A stretch of 64,000 nucleotides of DNA. It comes from Ilyomonas sp963790435. GTDB lineage: Bacteria > Bacteroidota > Bacteroidia > Chitinophagales > Chitinophagaceae. The stretch is taken from NCBI GenBank assembly GCA_963790435.1, contig CAWBOI010000006.1, positions 124,001 through 188,000 on the forward strand. Reading direction: 5' to 3'. Made by a program: the position numbers and the translations under genes. Shown here one piece after another: positions 9,574 through 19,156 of this stretch; the stretch's first letter is position 1, and the number at the start of each line of letters is the position of its first letter. The notes beneath the pieces were generated by a model. It worked only from the letters and a program-made list of their open reading frames with translations. It was not told where the DNA came from and searched no databases.

Positions 9574-9616
9574 GTTGATAAATTAAGGCAAAAACAAAAG
9601 ATAGTTTTACAAGAGA

Positions 9617-11008
9617 TTAATAGGCGTTGGTTTCGCCTTTGAAGATGTTAATCCCCGTCATGAAAACAAGTTTAATGTCAAGCATCAGGCTCCAGTTTTC
9701 CATATACCAAATGTCGTGTTCAACGCGCTTTTCCATCAGTGATGGATCAGAGGTTTCGCCACGATAACCGTTCACCTGCGCCCAGCCTGTAATGCCAGGT
9801 TTTAAAAACTGGCGCACCATGTATTGATTGATGATGGCGCTGTACTTTTCCGTATGCAGCAACATGTGAGGGCGCGGGCCGCAAATGCTCATATCACCTT
9901 TAAATACATTGAAAAACTGTGGCAGCTCATCAATGCTGGTCTTGCGTAAAAAAGCACCAATGCGGGTAACACGATTGTCGTGTTTGGTAGCCTGCAAAGC
10001 ATTACTTCCCCTGTTTACGGTCATGCTTCTAAATTTATAGCACCAAAACGGTTTGTTGTTTTTGCCGGAACGTTCCTGCTTAAAAAATACGGGTCCTTTG
10101 GAAGACAACTTAATAAGAATTCCCAGCAAAGGTGTGAGCCAGGAAAGCAAAAAAAGAATAACTGCCGAGCTTACCGCCAAATCGAAAAGGCGCTTTTTAA
10201 AGCTGTTGTGAGCTTCTATTAACGGCTCGGCGCGAAGACTGATTACCGGCATGTGGCTGAAAAATTCTACATGATGATAATCTAATGACTCAATATTTTT
10301 TTCGGTTACAAAGCGAACGCGCACACACCTGTTTTCTGCTATCTGCGTTAACTCCTCAACCTGTTTGTTTTCAGTTGGTAAAACGGTAGAATAAATTTCC
10401 GACACTTTGTTTTCAACAACAAAGTCAACATAATCTTTTACATTATCAATCAGGCTTCCATTGTTGTTTACAATTATTTTGCTGTCGGCTCCAATAATTT
10501 CGGTAAGATTGTAAAACGATTTATTGTTATTAAAATATTCAGCCAGTTTAACGGCTTCGTTATTGTTGCCTACAATGGCAATTTTCTTTTGCGGCATTAC
10601 TTTTTTAAACATAAACTCTGTGGCATACGTTAACAAAAAACGGCTGCCTATCAACAACACACTAATTGAGCAAAAGATTGCTACAATAAACTTTTCGTTG
10701 AAGTTGGATGAATCAAAGAAATAATACAAAGCTGTAAAAAAAACAACGTGTGCCAACAAGGTTCGCCACGTAAAGCGAAGCGTTAATTCAGTTTGAGATA
10801 ATGTGACTTTAGTGTACAATGAAAAGAGGCTTGAAAACAGTAACCAGGATGCATTGAAGATAAGCAATGCGATAAATGTAAACCAATTGTTTGCGTAGTG
10901 CAGTTGCAATGGAGTTAATAAATTGACAATAAGAAAAGGAATATTGTTGGCGATAAAATCGCTTAACAATAGCAATAAGCGGAGTAAGTAAAATTGTTTG
11001 CTTCCCAT
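9617..11008 (-). CDS. Polyprenyl-phosphate sugar phosphotransferase (exopolysaccharide initiation)
   Basis: This 463-residue integral membrane protein has four to five N-terminal transmembrane segments (residues 1-125), a central Rossmann-like CoA-binding-type domain (about 135-250) and a C-terminal bacterial sugar transferase domain. The last begins with a membrane helix and KRLFDLAVSS, then contains GPVFFKQERSGKNNKPFWCYKFRSM, DELPQFFNVFKGDMSICGPRP and GITGWAQVNGYRG. This is the WcaJ/EpsE type, which transfers a sugar-1-phosphate to undecaprenyl phosphate to start exopolysaccharide or O-antigen units. No other polysaccharide genes adjoin it; a flippase lies 21 kb away. Confidence 0.93.
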   Translation of the reverse strand: MGSKQFYLLRLLLLLSDFIANNIPFLIVNLLTPLQLHYANNWFTFIALLIFNASWLLFSSLFSLYTKVTLSQTELTLRFTWRTLLAHVVFFTALYYFFDSSNFNEKFIVAIFCSISVLLIGSRFLLTYATEFMFKKVMPQKKIAIVGNNNEAVKLAEYFNNNKSFYNLTEIIGADSKIIVNNNGSLIDNVKDYVDFVVENKVSEIYSTVLPTENKQVEELTQIAENRCVRVRFVTEKNIESLDYHHVEFFSHMPVISLRAEPLIEAHNSFKKRLFDLAVSSAVILFLLSWLTPLLGILIKLSSKGPVFFKQERSGKNNKPFWCYKFRSMTVNRGSNALQATKHDNRVTRIGAFLRKTSIDELPQFFNVFKGDMSICGPRPHMLLHTEKYSAIINQYMVRQFLKPGITGWAQVNGYRGETSDPSLMEKRVEHDIWYMENWSLMLDIKLVFMTGINIFKGETNAY

Positions 11009-11140
11009 ATCAAACCATCGGTTTCAGTTGCAGCAATTGGTTGAAAGAGATGCAAATATAAGAATATGATTTGGTTGTTAAAATAATTCCTTAATTCACT
11101 ATCTGTTGTAAAATAAGCTTTTATGAAAAAAGAATTGGTT

Positions 11141-11218
11141 GGCAATCTGTTCAAATCTTCCGAAAACAGATTGCCCTATTTTTTATTCGGAAGTACAACT
11201 GAATAAAAAATAGGGCAA
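11141..11218. terminator. Overlapping alternative hairpins downstream of the lactonase gene
   Basis: A perfect 18-bp inverted repeat (11171-11188 and 11201-11218, 12-nt loop) follows the lactonase stop on the bottom strand, suiting a terminator. Its distal arm shares TTGCC with a second perfect 11-bp repeat, GGCAATCTGTT (11141-11151) and AACAGATTGCC (11165-11175). A third short pair, CTTCCGAA (11157-11164) and TTCGGAAG (11186-11193), links the two. The structures are mutually exclusive. A GCAAAAACAAA word (11215) overlaps the edge of the 18-bp arm. Confidence 0.7.
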
Positions 11219-11250
11219 AAACAAACTTTGTAAACGCAGCGAAAAGCCTT

Positions 11251-12369
11251 TTATTTCACCGGCATCATGCCTAAAAATACAGGCTGGTCAATATCAATTT
11301 TAAAACCTGCATCGGTAAGCAAACCATAATTTTTATTGATGACATACGCCTGCACCACATTGCTGTCTCTGCAAGCTACCAGCAGGAAACGTCCTGTAGG
11401 GTCAATCATAAAATTACGGGGATGCGCGCCCACGGGTTGATGGCCAACCATTACCAATTTACCATCAGGTCCGGGTTTGAAAATAGTGATGTCGTTGGCT
11501 TTGCCGCGATTAGAAGTGTATAAAAATTTGCCATCCGGCGTTAGATGAATATCGGCGCTGCCTCTTTCATTTTTATCACCCGCATCGGTTGAAACAATGC
11601 TTTGCAATTCGGTTAATTTTCCGCCATTATAAGAATAAACGACTACTATTCCCGACAGTTCGTTCAATAAATACATAAACTTACCATTTGGGCTAAAAGC
11701 AAGATGTCGCGGACCGGAACCATCAGGCAATTCAATGTATGCAGGGTCGGTTGCCGTAAGTGGTGATGCCGTGTTATTCGCATCGAAGCTGTACTGATAC
11801 AATTTATCGTTGCCCAAATCCGGTGCAAAAACAAACTTATCGTCGGGTGAAAAAAAGGCACTGTGCGGATGCGGTTGTTCCTGCCTTGTAACATTCACGC
11901 CATAACCTTCATGTGCAAGCGTTTGAACAGAAGGTTTCAGCGAACCATCCTCACCTGTTGGAAACACATTTATACTGCCACCGCTGTAATTAGCGGTTAC
12001 TACATATTTGCCTGACGCATCTACCGAAATATAAGCCGGATCATCACCGCCGGGCTGCGAATTAATCAGGTGCAACTCGCCTTTTTGCTTATCGAAACTA
12101 AACGCACTGGCTCCGCTTTTATCTTTGTTCTCACTTACTGCATACACATATTTTTGATTTTTTGAAATAGCAAGAAATGAAGGATTGGCCGCCGCAATTT
12201 TACTCACCGGCGTTACCTCAGCTTTGTTGGGATTGAACTTATAAACATAAATGCCTTCGCTTTTACTGGGCGCATTGGTGTACGTTCCCACCAACAAATA
12301 AAAAATAGGATTTTGTGCAAATAACGAAATGGTGAAGCATAATAAAACAATGGTAAGAAGGTAACGCAT
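11251..12369 (-). CDS. Lactonase family protein (beta-propeller, 6-phosphogluconolactonase-like), secreted
   Basis: A signal peptide (MRYLLTIVLLCFTISLFAQ) begins at 12369; the frame extends four codons further only through a TTG. The mature part is a seven-bladed propeller of the lactonase/YbhE type, with repeated blade motifs such as NPSFLAISKNQKYVYAVSE, DPAYISVDASGKYVVTANYS, GPRHLAFSPNGKFMYLLNE and HPRNFMIDPTGRFLLVAC. Known members hydrolyse 6-phosphogluconolactone or other sugar lactones. Export to the periplasm suggests an extracellular lactone rather than the pentose phosphate intermediate. Confidence 0.9.
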   Translation of the reverse strand: MRYLLTIVLLCFTISLFAQNPIFYLLVGTYTNAPSKSEGIYVYKFNPNKAEVTPVSKIAAANPSFLAISKNQKYVYAVSENKDKSGASAFSFDKQKGELHLINSQPGGDDPAYISVDASGKYVVTANYSGGSINVFPTGEDGSLKPSVQTLAHEGYGVNVTRQEQPHPHSAFFSPDDKFVFAPDLGNDKLYQYSFDANNTASPLTATDPAYIELPDGSGPRHLAFSPNGKFMYLLNELSGIVVVYSYNGGKLTELQSIVSTDAGDKNERGSADIHLTPDGKFLYTSNRGKANDITIFKPGPDGKLVMVGHQPVGAHPRNFMIDPTGRFLLVACRDSNVVQAYVINKNYGLLTDAGFKIDIDQPVFLGMMPVK

Positions 12370-12559
12370 GTGTAACAACAATTAAGAAAGCAAATATAAA
12401 ACTTGCACGACAAGCTGCATGGAGGATTGAATATTTAAGATTTAATATTGAATAAGATTAAAGAGATAGGCTGTGGTTACGTTCTCATCCACATATTATT
12501 TTGGATTTGCGGAGCACAAACTGATAGCTGAAAGAAGAGATAAAAAATGCACAAAAACA

Positions 12560-12589
12560 AAAGAGAGTTCAACTTGTTGAACTCTCTTT
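12560..12589 (-). terminator. Intrinsic terminator of the RRM protein gene
   Basis: On the bottom strand a 14-bp stem (arms 12576-12589 and 12560-12573, apex CAAG) is followed by CTTTTGTTTTTGTGC. The T-tract is therefore the spaced variant of the dispersed word (GCACAAAAACAAA on the top strand). Confidence 0.85.
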
Positions 12590-12614
12590 AAAAATTATTG
12601 ATTGAAGTGGAAAA

Positions 12615-12959
12615 TTACCATCTTCCGCCACCACCGCCGCTGCCGGCGTTGTTGAAGCGACGGTTTCCACCGCCACCAGAACCGCCACGGTCACCACCAC
12701 CGCCGCCAGTTCTTTCTTCGCGGGGTTTAGCTACAGTAACGCGGATGTTTCTGCCTTCAACAGAAGCGCCATCCAATTCAGCAATGGCTTTCTGTGCAGC
12801 AGCATCGTCGGCCATTTCAACGAAACCGAAACCACGGCTGCGCTGTGTCATTTTGTCCATAATTACTCTGGCTGAAGTTACTTCGCCATACTCTTCAAAA
12901 AAACCTCTTAAGTCATCATCCTGTACGTTGAAGCTTAAGTTTGAAACATAAATGTTCAT
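12615..12959 (-). CDS. RNA-binding protein, single RRM with glycine-rich tail
   Basis: The 114-residue protein consists of one RNA recognition motif (RNP-2 IYVSNL at residues 3-8, RNP-1 RGFGFVEM at about 42-49) and a Gly/Arg-rich tail from residue 84 (GGGGGDRGGSGGGG...). This architecture is typical of the abundant RRM proteins of Bacteroidota and cyanobacteria, which bind U-rich single-stranded RNA and are linked to cold adaptation and post-transcriptional control. It is monocistronic, with a strong terminator and a long untranslated leader (about 120 nt if the box at 13090-13097 is its promoter). Confidence 0.93.
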   Translation of the reverse strand: MNIYVSNLSFNVQDDDLRGFFEEYGEVTSARVIMDKMTQRSRGFGFVEMADDAAAQKAIAELDGASVEGRNIRVTVAKPREERTGGGGGDRGGSGGGGNRRFNNAGSGGGGGRW

Positions 12960-13089
12960 TCTAAAAAAATTGTTTTGTAAAAAATGCTTGAGGCAACAGG
13001 TGTAAAGATTGGCTTATTAACTTTTAGCAAGAATATGCGTGGACGAAAATAACAACTTACGATATACTGAAGAACTCAAATTAACGGTG

Positions 13090-13097
13090 CAAACATA
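13090..13097 (-). promoter_or_regulatory. Possible -7 box of the RRM protein gene
   Basis: On the bottom strand the sequence reads TATGTTTG, matching the Bacteroidota TAnnTTTG element, 131 bp before the start codon. I found no clear -33 TTG at the expected 19-nt distance, so the call is tentative. The rest of the 326-bp gap to the divergent outer-membrane gene is AT-rich and holds one TTTGGTTTTGC word (13176-13186). Confidence 0.4.
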
Positions 13098-13285
13098 CTA
13101 ATTTACTTTGAATTAATTTATTTCGTGAATAATAATTCTGTGTTAACTGATGTTTTATTTCGGTGAAACGAAAGGTTTGGTTTTGCATCAATTTTATTTT
13201 TTATTTCAGATGGATTTTATTATGCGCAATGCACATTTGTTTTGAACGTTTATATTTACTCTATTGAGGACGCTGAAACGATAGA

Positions 13286-16200
13286 ATGCCGCGCTGCTTA
13301 CACACCATACTGCTGTTTTTGATTTTGCATTTTGCACTCGTTTCGGCTGCCCAAAAGAGCAACTTGCGCAGCAAAAAAATAAGTGCAAAAACAAATCTTG
13401 TTTTGGATAGCTTAAGCATAGTTCCCAATACTTTTTTTATTCGGGATATTGACACTTCTTTTTATTCGGTTGATTACATCAATGCTATTATTCACTGGAA
13501 AAAACCGCCCGGAAAAGATAGTGTAGATGTGGTATATCGCGTGTTTCCATCGCGGCTGAATGCGCCCATTCATCGCTTTACTTACGATAGCATCCGCAAT
13601 AATTTTATGGCTGAAAGAAAAACCCTTTCTTCATCATCCAATAACGCTGCTTTATTCAATTTTGGCAAGCTGAGTTACAACGGAAGTTTTGGAAGAAGCT
13701 TAAGTGTTGGCAATACGCAGGATGCGGTTTTTAATTCGCAACTGAATTTGCAAATCAATGGTATTATTGGCGACAGCATTGAGATTGCTGCCGCGATAAC
13801 TGATAACAACATTCCTATTCAACCCGATGGCACAACACAGCAATTGAATGAGTTTGATAAGATTTTACTACAATTCAAAAAACGGAACTGGGAAGTTGAT
13901 TTGGGTGATATTGACCTGCGAAGAAACAATGCTTACTTCCTTAAGTTCTATCAACGTTTGCAGGGCATTTCCTATCAACAGAGTTTCAACATCAATAAAA
14001 AACTTACGGATAATTTAATAGTAAGTGGCGCCATTGAAAAAGGAAAATTTGCCCGCAATATTTTGGCGGTTCAGGAAGGTAATCAGGGGCCGTATCGCCT
14101 GCAGGGAAACAATAATGAATTGTATTTTGTGGTGCTTGCCGGAACGGAAAAAGTGTTTATTGACGGCGTACAAATGCAGCGTGGCGAAGATGCAGATTAC
14201 ATCATTAATTACAACACCGCTGAAGTAACGTTTATGCCGCGCCAAATGATAACAAAAGACCGGCGCGTGCAGGTAGAATTTCAATACGCCGACCGTAACT
14301 TTTTGAATTCAATGTTGTATGGCAGCAATACCATTGCGGGCAAAAAGTTTACAGTGAATGTTTCGGCATATAGTAATGTAGATGCAAAAAATTCGCCCAT
14401 CAATCAAACGTTAACTATTAATCAAAAGCAATTCCTTGCCAACCTTGGTGATAGCATTCAGAATGCCTACTATCCGGTTGCCGGCTTGGACAGTTTTTCA
14501 GCAACAAAAATTCTGTATAAAAAAATAGATACGCTGGTAAATGGTGTTCACGATTCGGTGTATGTGTATTCAACCAACAGTGATAGTGTGAAGTACAATT
14601 TATCTTTTGCAGAAGTCGGAAATAACAAAGGCAATTATGTGTTGGCAGCATCAGCAGCGAATGGAAAAGTGTATCAATGGGTAGCTCCGCAAAACGGTGT
14701 TCCGCAAGGTTTTTACGAGGCGGCTGCTTTTTTGGTAACGCCCAAATCTCAACAAGTTATTAGTGTGAATGGCGAATACAGATTAGCTGAAAACACAATC
14801 ATTTCTGCAGAAGTGGCTTCGAGTAAAACTGATGTCAATACATTTTCCGAAAAGGATAAAAGCGGTGATGTTGGTTTTGCAGCAAAACTAAATTTGGTGC
14901 AAAAACAAACCTGGAAAACGGGGGCAGGAAAGGCTTTGTTTTTTGTTGGTAATGCGGGTTATGAAAGAGTTGATAAAAACTTTCGTCCGGTGGAACGGTT
15001 GCGCTCCGTTGAGTTTACACGAGATTGGGGTTTGCCCCTTATTACCAATTATGCAACCGAGCAATTGCCTTCCCTTAACCTGCAACTAAATGATGATAAA
15101 AACAACAGCATTCAATACAATTTTGGTTCGTATCTGCGAAGCGATGGTTACAAAGGTTATCGAAATATCATCACACATTCGCAAAACATAAAAGGCTTTC
15201 AGGTAAATGATGTGTTCAATATTACCAACATCAACTTGCCATTGGATAAAGGTTATTATTTGCGTCCTTCGGTGGATGTAAGTAAGACGTTATATAAGAT
15301 GAATCAGTATGTGGTTGGTGCATCGTATTCTCTTGAACACAATGAAATAAAAAACAGGACAGCCGATACGATAACGCCCGAATCGTTTGCCTTTAAAACC
15401 TGGAGCGCATACATCAAAAGCAATCCATCGAAAAGAAACAAATGGTCGTTCACTTATTTTACCCGAAGCAATCAATTGCCTGAAGGCAAGTTGCTGGCGC
15501 AAACCGACAGAAGCCACAATTATTCTTTTCAAACAGAACTGTTGCAAAACCAGCATCACCAGTTTCGTTTGACGGCAACGTACCGGCAATTGCTGGTAAG
15601 CGATTCCAAAATCATTTCCGAAACATCGAATAACAGTTTGTTGGGCAGAGCCGAGTATGCCATCAATGAATGGAATGGATTGGTAAACGGAAATCTGGTG
15701 TATGAAATTGGTTCGGGACAAGAGCAAAAGCGCGATTATTCTTACATTGAAGTGGCTGCGGGTTTGGGACAATATACATGGATTGATTATAACAAAGATG
15801 GCATTGCGCAACTCAACGAATTTGTGCTGGCGCAGTTTCAGGATCAGGCAAAATACATCCGCATTTATACGCCTACCAATCAATACATCAAAGCCGATTA
15901 CAACCAGTTGACTTATAGTTTTTCAATCAATCCAAAAGCTATTTCATCAAAAATTAAAAACAAGCATTTTAAAAATTTTATCACGCGTTGGGTTTGGCAG
16001 TCGTCGTTACAAATGGGGCAAAAACAAACGGCAAGTAATCATCCGTTGTATAATCCGTTTGCAAAAAGCTTCAATGATAGTTCTCTGCTTTCCTTCAATT
16101 CAATCATCAGCAACACGCTCGCTTTTAACAGAAGCAGTCCGGTTTGGGGCGCCGATGTTACACAGCTTTCTAACTACAACAAAGCCTTGCTGACGTATGG

Positions 16201-16741
16201 TTTTCAAAGCCGCCGTTTGCACCAATGGAATGCCAAAGCGCATATAAACATTGCGAAAGTTTATACTATCGAAGTGGCGCAAAGCATTGGCAACAATAGT
16301 TTGCTAACGCCTGCTTTTTCTAACCAGAATTATTTTATTCATCTCTATTCTTTTCAACCCAAATTGTCGTACACGGCAGGAACAAAATTCCGTGTACAGG
16401 CAAGCTATGCGCTTCAGCAACAAAACAATCAACTGCAGTATGGAGGCGAAGTTGCCAATAGCAATGCGTTTAGTATAGAAAGTCGTTACAATGCCGTTAG
16501 CAATGGGAGTGTAAACGCAAAGCTTACTATTGATAACATTACTTACACAGGTGCACAAAACACAACCACCAGTTATATTATGTTGGGTGGATTGTTACCG
16601 GGTAAAAATTATTTATGGAACATTTCCTTTACCAAACGGCTTATTAATAATATTGAAATCAACTTTGAATATGAAGGCAGAAAGCCCGGCGATTCGCACA
16701 CCATCAACACCGGTAGGGCAAGCGTGCGTGCATTGTTGTAA
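13286..16741 (+). CDS. Large outer-membrane beta-barrel protein, SprA-related repeat type
   Basis: The protein has 1151 residues with a signal peptide (hydrophobic residues 4-20, ending ...SAAQ). The mature part is rich in aromatic-alternating beta strands throughout. Around residues 255-345 it contains EGNQGPYRLQGNNNELYFVV, VFIDGVQMQRGEDADYIINY and the following TAEVTFMPRQMITKDRRVQVEFQYADR. These resemble the repeated modules of SprA, the very large type IX secretion translocon of Bacteroidota, though at half SprA's size this is not SprA itself. The many transmembrane-like beta hairpins in the second half suggest a large barrel. Its function is unknown; a structural or transport role in the outer membrane is inference. 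Confidence 0.7.
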   Translation: MPRCLHTILLFLILHFALVSAAQKSNLRSKKISAKTNLVLDSLSIVPNTFFIRDIDTSFYSVDYINAIIHWKKPPGKDSVDVVYRVFPSRLNAPIHRFTYDSIRNNFMAERKTLSSSSNNAALFNFGKLSYNGSFGRSLSVGNTQDAVFNSQLNLQINGIIGDSIEIAAAITDNNIPIQPDGTTQQLNEFDKILLQFKKRNWEVDLGDIDLRRNNAYFLKFYQRLQGISYQQSFNINKKLTDNLIVSGAIEKGKFARNILAVQEGNQGPYRLQGNNNELYFVVLAGTEKVFIDGVQMQRGEDADYIINYNTAEVTFMPRQMITKDRRVQVEFQYADRNFLNSMLYGSNTIAGKKFTVNVSAYSNVDAKNSPINQTLTINQKQFLANLGDSIQNAYYPVAGLDSFSATKILYKKIDTLVNGVHDSVYVYSTNSDSVKYNLSFAEVGNNKGNYVLAASAANGKVYQWVAPQNGVPQGFYEAAAFLVTPKSQQVISVNGEYRLAENTIISAEVASSKTDVNTFSEKDKSGDVGFAAKLNLVQKQTWKTGAGKALFFVGNAGYERVDKNFRPVERLRSVEFTRDWGLPLITNYATEQLPSLNLQLNDDKNNSIQYNFGSYLRSDGYKGYRNIITHSQNIKGFQVNDVFNITNINLPLDKGYYLRPSVDVSKTLYKMNQYVVGASYSLEHNEIKNRTADTITPESFAFKTWSAYIKSNPSKRNKWSFTYFTRSNQLPEGKLLAQTDRSHNYSFQTELLQNQHHQFRLTATYRQLLVSDSKIISETSNNSLLGRAEYAINEWNGLVNGNLVYEIGSGQEQKRDYSYIEVAAGLGQYTWIDYNKDGIAQLNEFVLAQFQDQAKYIRIYTPTNQYIKADYNQLTYSFSINPKAISSKIKNKHFKNFITRWVWQSSLQMGQKQTASNHPLYNPFAKSFNDSSLLSFNSIISNTLAFNRSSPVWGADVTQLSNYNKALLTYGFQSRRLHQWNAKAHINIAKVYTIEVAQSIGNNSLLTPAFSNQNYFIHLYSFQPKLSYTAGTKFRVQASYALQQQNNQLQYGGEVANSNAFSIESRYNAVSNGSVNAKLTIDNITYTGAQNTTTSYIMLGGLLPGKNYLWNISFTKRLINNIEINFEYEGRKPGDSHTINTGRASVRALL

Positions 16742-16982
16742 TCTTATATGAAGGCAAACAAAATAAAAAAATCCAATGAAGATAGACGGACGACTTATTA
16801 AAACTTCTCCGTGTCCATGCCTATTTTGATAACATAAAGGTAACATCACCCTTTTCTGTGATTGAAGTGTGGACAAACATTCTACAACTTCCACATCTTT
16901 CTCAAACAGCTTTTTTTTAATAGTGATCAGTCTATCAACGACTAAGGTTAACGGCACAGTTTTTCAATCAATCTCAATTCCT

Positions 16983-17393
16983 ATGGCAAACACCGATTTT
17001 TTTGGTAAAGAACAAGCAGAAGCATCGAAAGAAAAAGAGGTTGTGATTCCTGTAATTGAAGAAACAATTACGATTGGAAAAACGATAAAAGAAAATGCAA
17101 TACTGACGGTAACCAAAGAAGTAAGAGAAGAAGATGAAACAGTGGATGTGAGTTTGTTAAGTGATGATTATACCATTGAGCATGTTTCTGTAAACAGGTA
17201 TGAAGATGAGGCGCCAAAAGTAAGACACGAAGGCAACACGATGATTGTGCCCGTAATAAAAGAAGTGCTGGTAAAACGGTTGCTTGTGGTTGAAGAAATA
17301 AGAATTACAAAACGTAGCGTGGAACGCAACGAACAGCATCAGGTAAGATTGCGCAAGGAAACAGTAAAGGTAGAACGGACGGAAACAAAATAG
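16983..17393 (+). CDS. DUF2382 domain stress-associated protein
   Basis: The start chosen is ATG 16983 (MANTDFFGKEQAEASK); the upstream extension is not conserved-looking. The 136 residues carry two copies of the charged DUF2382 pattern (EVVIPVIEETITIGK, then IVPVIKEVLVKR...EIRITKRS). DUF2382 proteins (YsnF/AvaK-like) are soluble and associated with general stress response. First of four genes reading the same way, with gaps of about 50-80 bp. A GCAAAAACAAA word starts 2 bp after the stop. Confidence 0.8.
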   Translation: MANTDFFGKEQAEASKEKEVVIPVIEETITIGKTIKENAILTVTKEVREEDETVDVSLLSDDYTIEHVSVNRYEDEAPKVRHEGNTMIVPVIKEVLVKRLLVVEEIRITKRSVERNEQHQVRLRKETVKVERTETK

Positions 17394-17443
17394 CGCAAAA
17401 ACAAATGTGGATTTGATAACCAAATATAAAATCAATTACAACT

Positions 17444-18376
17444 ATGAAACAAACAGTAGTCGGCTTTTTTAGTAAGTCCAGTGAGGCTCAAGAAGCCGTA
17501 AATCAGTTAGTAAATCGTGGCTTCGATAGAAGCGAAGTAGATTTATCAATCGGTAGCAGTTCTGATGTTACCAACCCCCAAAATTTCAACCTTGACGCCC
17601 ATGATAAAGATGAACATGAAAGCGGCGTAACCCGTTTTTTCAAAAACCTGTTTGGCAGCGATGACGATACCGATACAAACGTAAATCGTTATAGCACTGC
17701 AGCTCGTGGCAAATCTATTGTTACAGTACATGCCGCTTCAAGCGATGATGCTGAAAGAGCAGCCGATATTTTAGATCAATACGGCGCCGTTAACGTTGAT
17801 GAAGATGCAGATGAGTACAACACATACAACACAACTACCGGTGCAGCGCCTGTTGGTGCGTTTAATGAAACTGCCGGTGCATCTGCCGGTACAACTGACT
17901 CTGATGTAACCACTACCGGAATTTACGACAAAAACAAAACCACCGGAATCAGCGACAGTGATGACATCACAGGGAAAAAATCCATCCCCGTAATTGAAGA
18001 AGAATTGCAGGTTGGTAAACGCACAGTTGAAACAGGTGGCGTTCGGTTAAAAAGCCGCATTGTAGAAAAACCAGTAGAAGAAAATTTGCGCCTGCGTGAA
18101 GAACGTGTGTATGTAAACAGAAACACCGTAAACAGAGCCGCAACCGATGCCGACTTTGATTCATTTAAGGAAGGTGAAATAGAATTGAGAGAACATGCTG
18201 AAGTGCCGGTAGTAAACAAAGAAGCACGCATTGTAGAAGAAGTAAGTTTGGGTAAAGAAACCAACGAGCGCAACGAAACCATCCGTGATACCGTTCGCAA
18301 AACAGAAGTAGATGTTGAAAACATTGAAGGTTTAAACAAAGGAACAAAAACAGATAGCGATTGGAAAGACAGATAA
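17444..18376 (+). CDS. General stress protein 17M-like domain fused to DUF2382
   Basis: Residues 1-100 resemble the YflT/general stress protein 17M domain (TVVGFFSKSSEAQEAVNQLV, then VTVHAASSDDAERAADILDQYGA). A low-complexity Thr/Gly/Asp linker spans about 120-180. DUF2382 follows (IPVIEEELQVGKRTVETGGV, then PVVNKEARIVEEVSLGKE and a conserved DTVRKTEVDVENIEG end). Its C-terminal domain is nearly interchangeable with that of the protein encoded at 19157-20041. Likely cytoplasmic; the specific role is unknown. Confidence 0.82.
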   Translation: MKQTVVGFFSKSSEAQEAVNQLVNRGFDRSEVDLSIGSSSDVTNPQNFNLDAHDKDEHESGVTRFFKNLFGSDDDTDTNVNRYSTAARGKSIVTVHAASSDDAERAADILDQYGAVNVDEDADEYNTYNTTTGAAPVGAFNETAGASAGTTDSDVTTTGIYDKNKTTGISDSDDITGKKSIPVIEEELQVGKRTVETGGVRLKSRIVEKPVEENLRLREERVYVNRNTVNRAATDADFDSFKEGEIELREHAEVPVVNKEARIVEEVSLGKETNERNETIRDTVRKTEVDVENIEGLNKGTKTDSDWKDR

Positions 18377-18458
18377 GACAGGAAATAAGTAAGAGGACTA
18401 TTGGATAAATAGTCCTCTTTTTCTTTTATTCAATTTATTCATAAACACAAGCATTCTT

Positions 18459-19109
18459 ATGGCAGATCTTGATGTGCAACCAAAGAAAAAAAGCAACTCG
18501 TGGCTTTGGTTGCTTTTGTTATTAATTCTTATTCTTTTAATTGTCTTTTTTATGCGTGGCTGTAACAAAAACGGAACGGCTACCAATACGGCTGATACTA
18601 CAACTTCAAGAAAAGATACAGGTGCTGCAGTGGCTACAACAACGCCTGCAACAACTACAACGCCCGACTGGTCAGACGTTGATAGAAATGCTCCGTCTGT
18701 TGCTTATGGTGAAATCACCAATAAAAACATTACAGTAAGAGGCAATGACAATTATGGCATTTATAGTTTGGGTGAAAACATTTTGTTTGATGAAGGCAAA
18801 AGCACCATTCGTAAAGATGCTGAACAAAATTTAAAAGAAGTGGTGGCTTCTATTAACAAACGCTTCAATGGCGGTAACCTGCGTGTGTATGGATATACAG
18901 ATTCTATTGGCTCGAAAGAATCAAATAAAGAACTGGCACAACAACGTGCCGAAGCGGTGAAGACATGGCTGGCAACCAATGGTGGTTTTGATTCAACCAA
19001 AATTTCAATCAATGCCATTGGTGACAATGCACCTGTAGCTACCAATACAACAGAGAAAGGACGACAACAAAACAGAAGGGTTGAGATTGTTGCCCGCAAA
19101 GCAAAATGA
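18459..19109 (+). CDS. OmpA family protein with N-terminal membrane anchor
   Basis: The 216-residue protein has a single hydrophobic anchor at residues 13-33, a Thr-rich linker and a C-terminal OmpA-like peptidoglycan-binding domain (NILFDEGKSTIRKDAEQNL, VYGYTDSIGSKESNKELAQQRAEAV, then NRRVEI). The periplasmic domain would bind diaminopimelate in peptidoglycan. It sits between two DUF2382 genes, which hints at a shared envelope-stress role, but this is inferred from position only. Confidence 0.88.
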   Translation: MADLDVQPKKKSNSWLWLLLLLILILLIVFFMRGCNKNGTATNTADTTTSRKDTGAAVATTTPATTTTPDWSDVDRNAPSVAYGEITNKNITVRGNDNYGIYSLGENILFDEGKSTIRKDAEQNLKEVVASINKRFNGGNLRVYGYTDSIGSKESNKELAQQRAEAVKTWLATNGGFDSTKISINAIGDNAPVATNTTEKGRQQNRRVEIVARKAK

Positions 19110-19156
19110 TGAGTTTATTTATCACATAAGATTAATTTGATTCAAAAACAAAATCT

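Noticed and set aside
15290..15883. 197-codon frame antisense to the outer-membrane protein
   Set aside because: Shadow frame; the sense strand shows a continuous beta-barrel protein.
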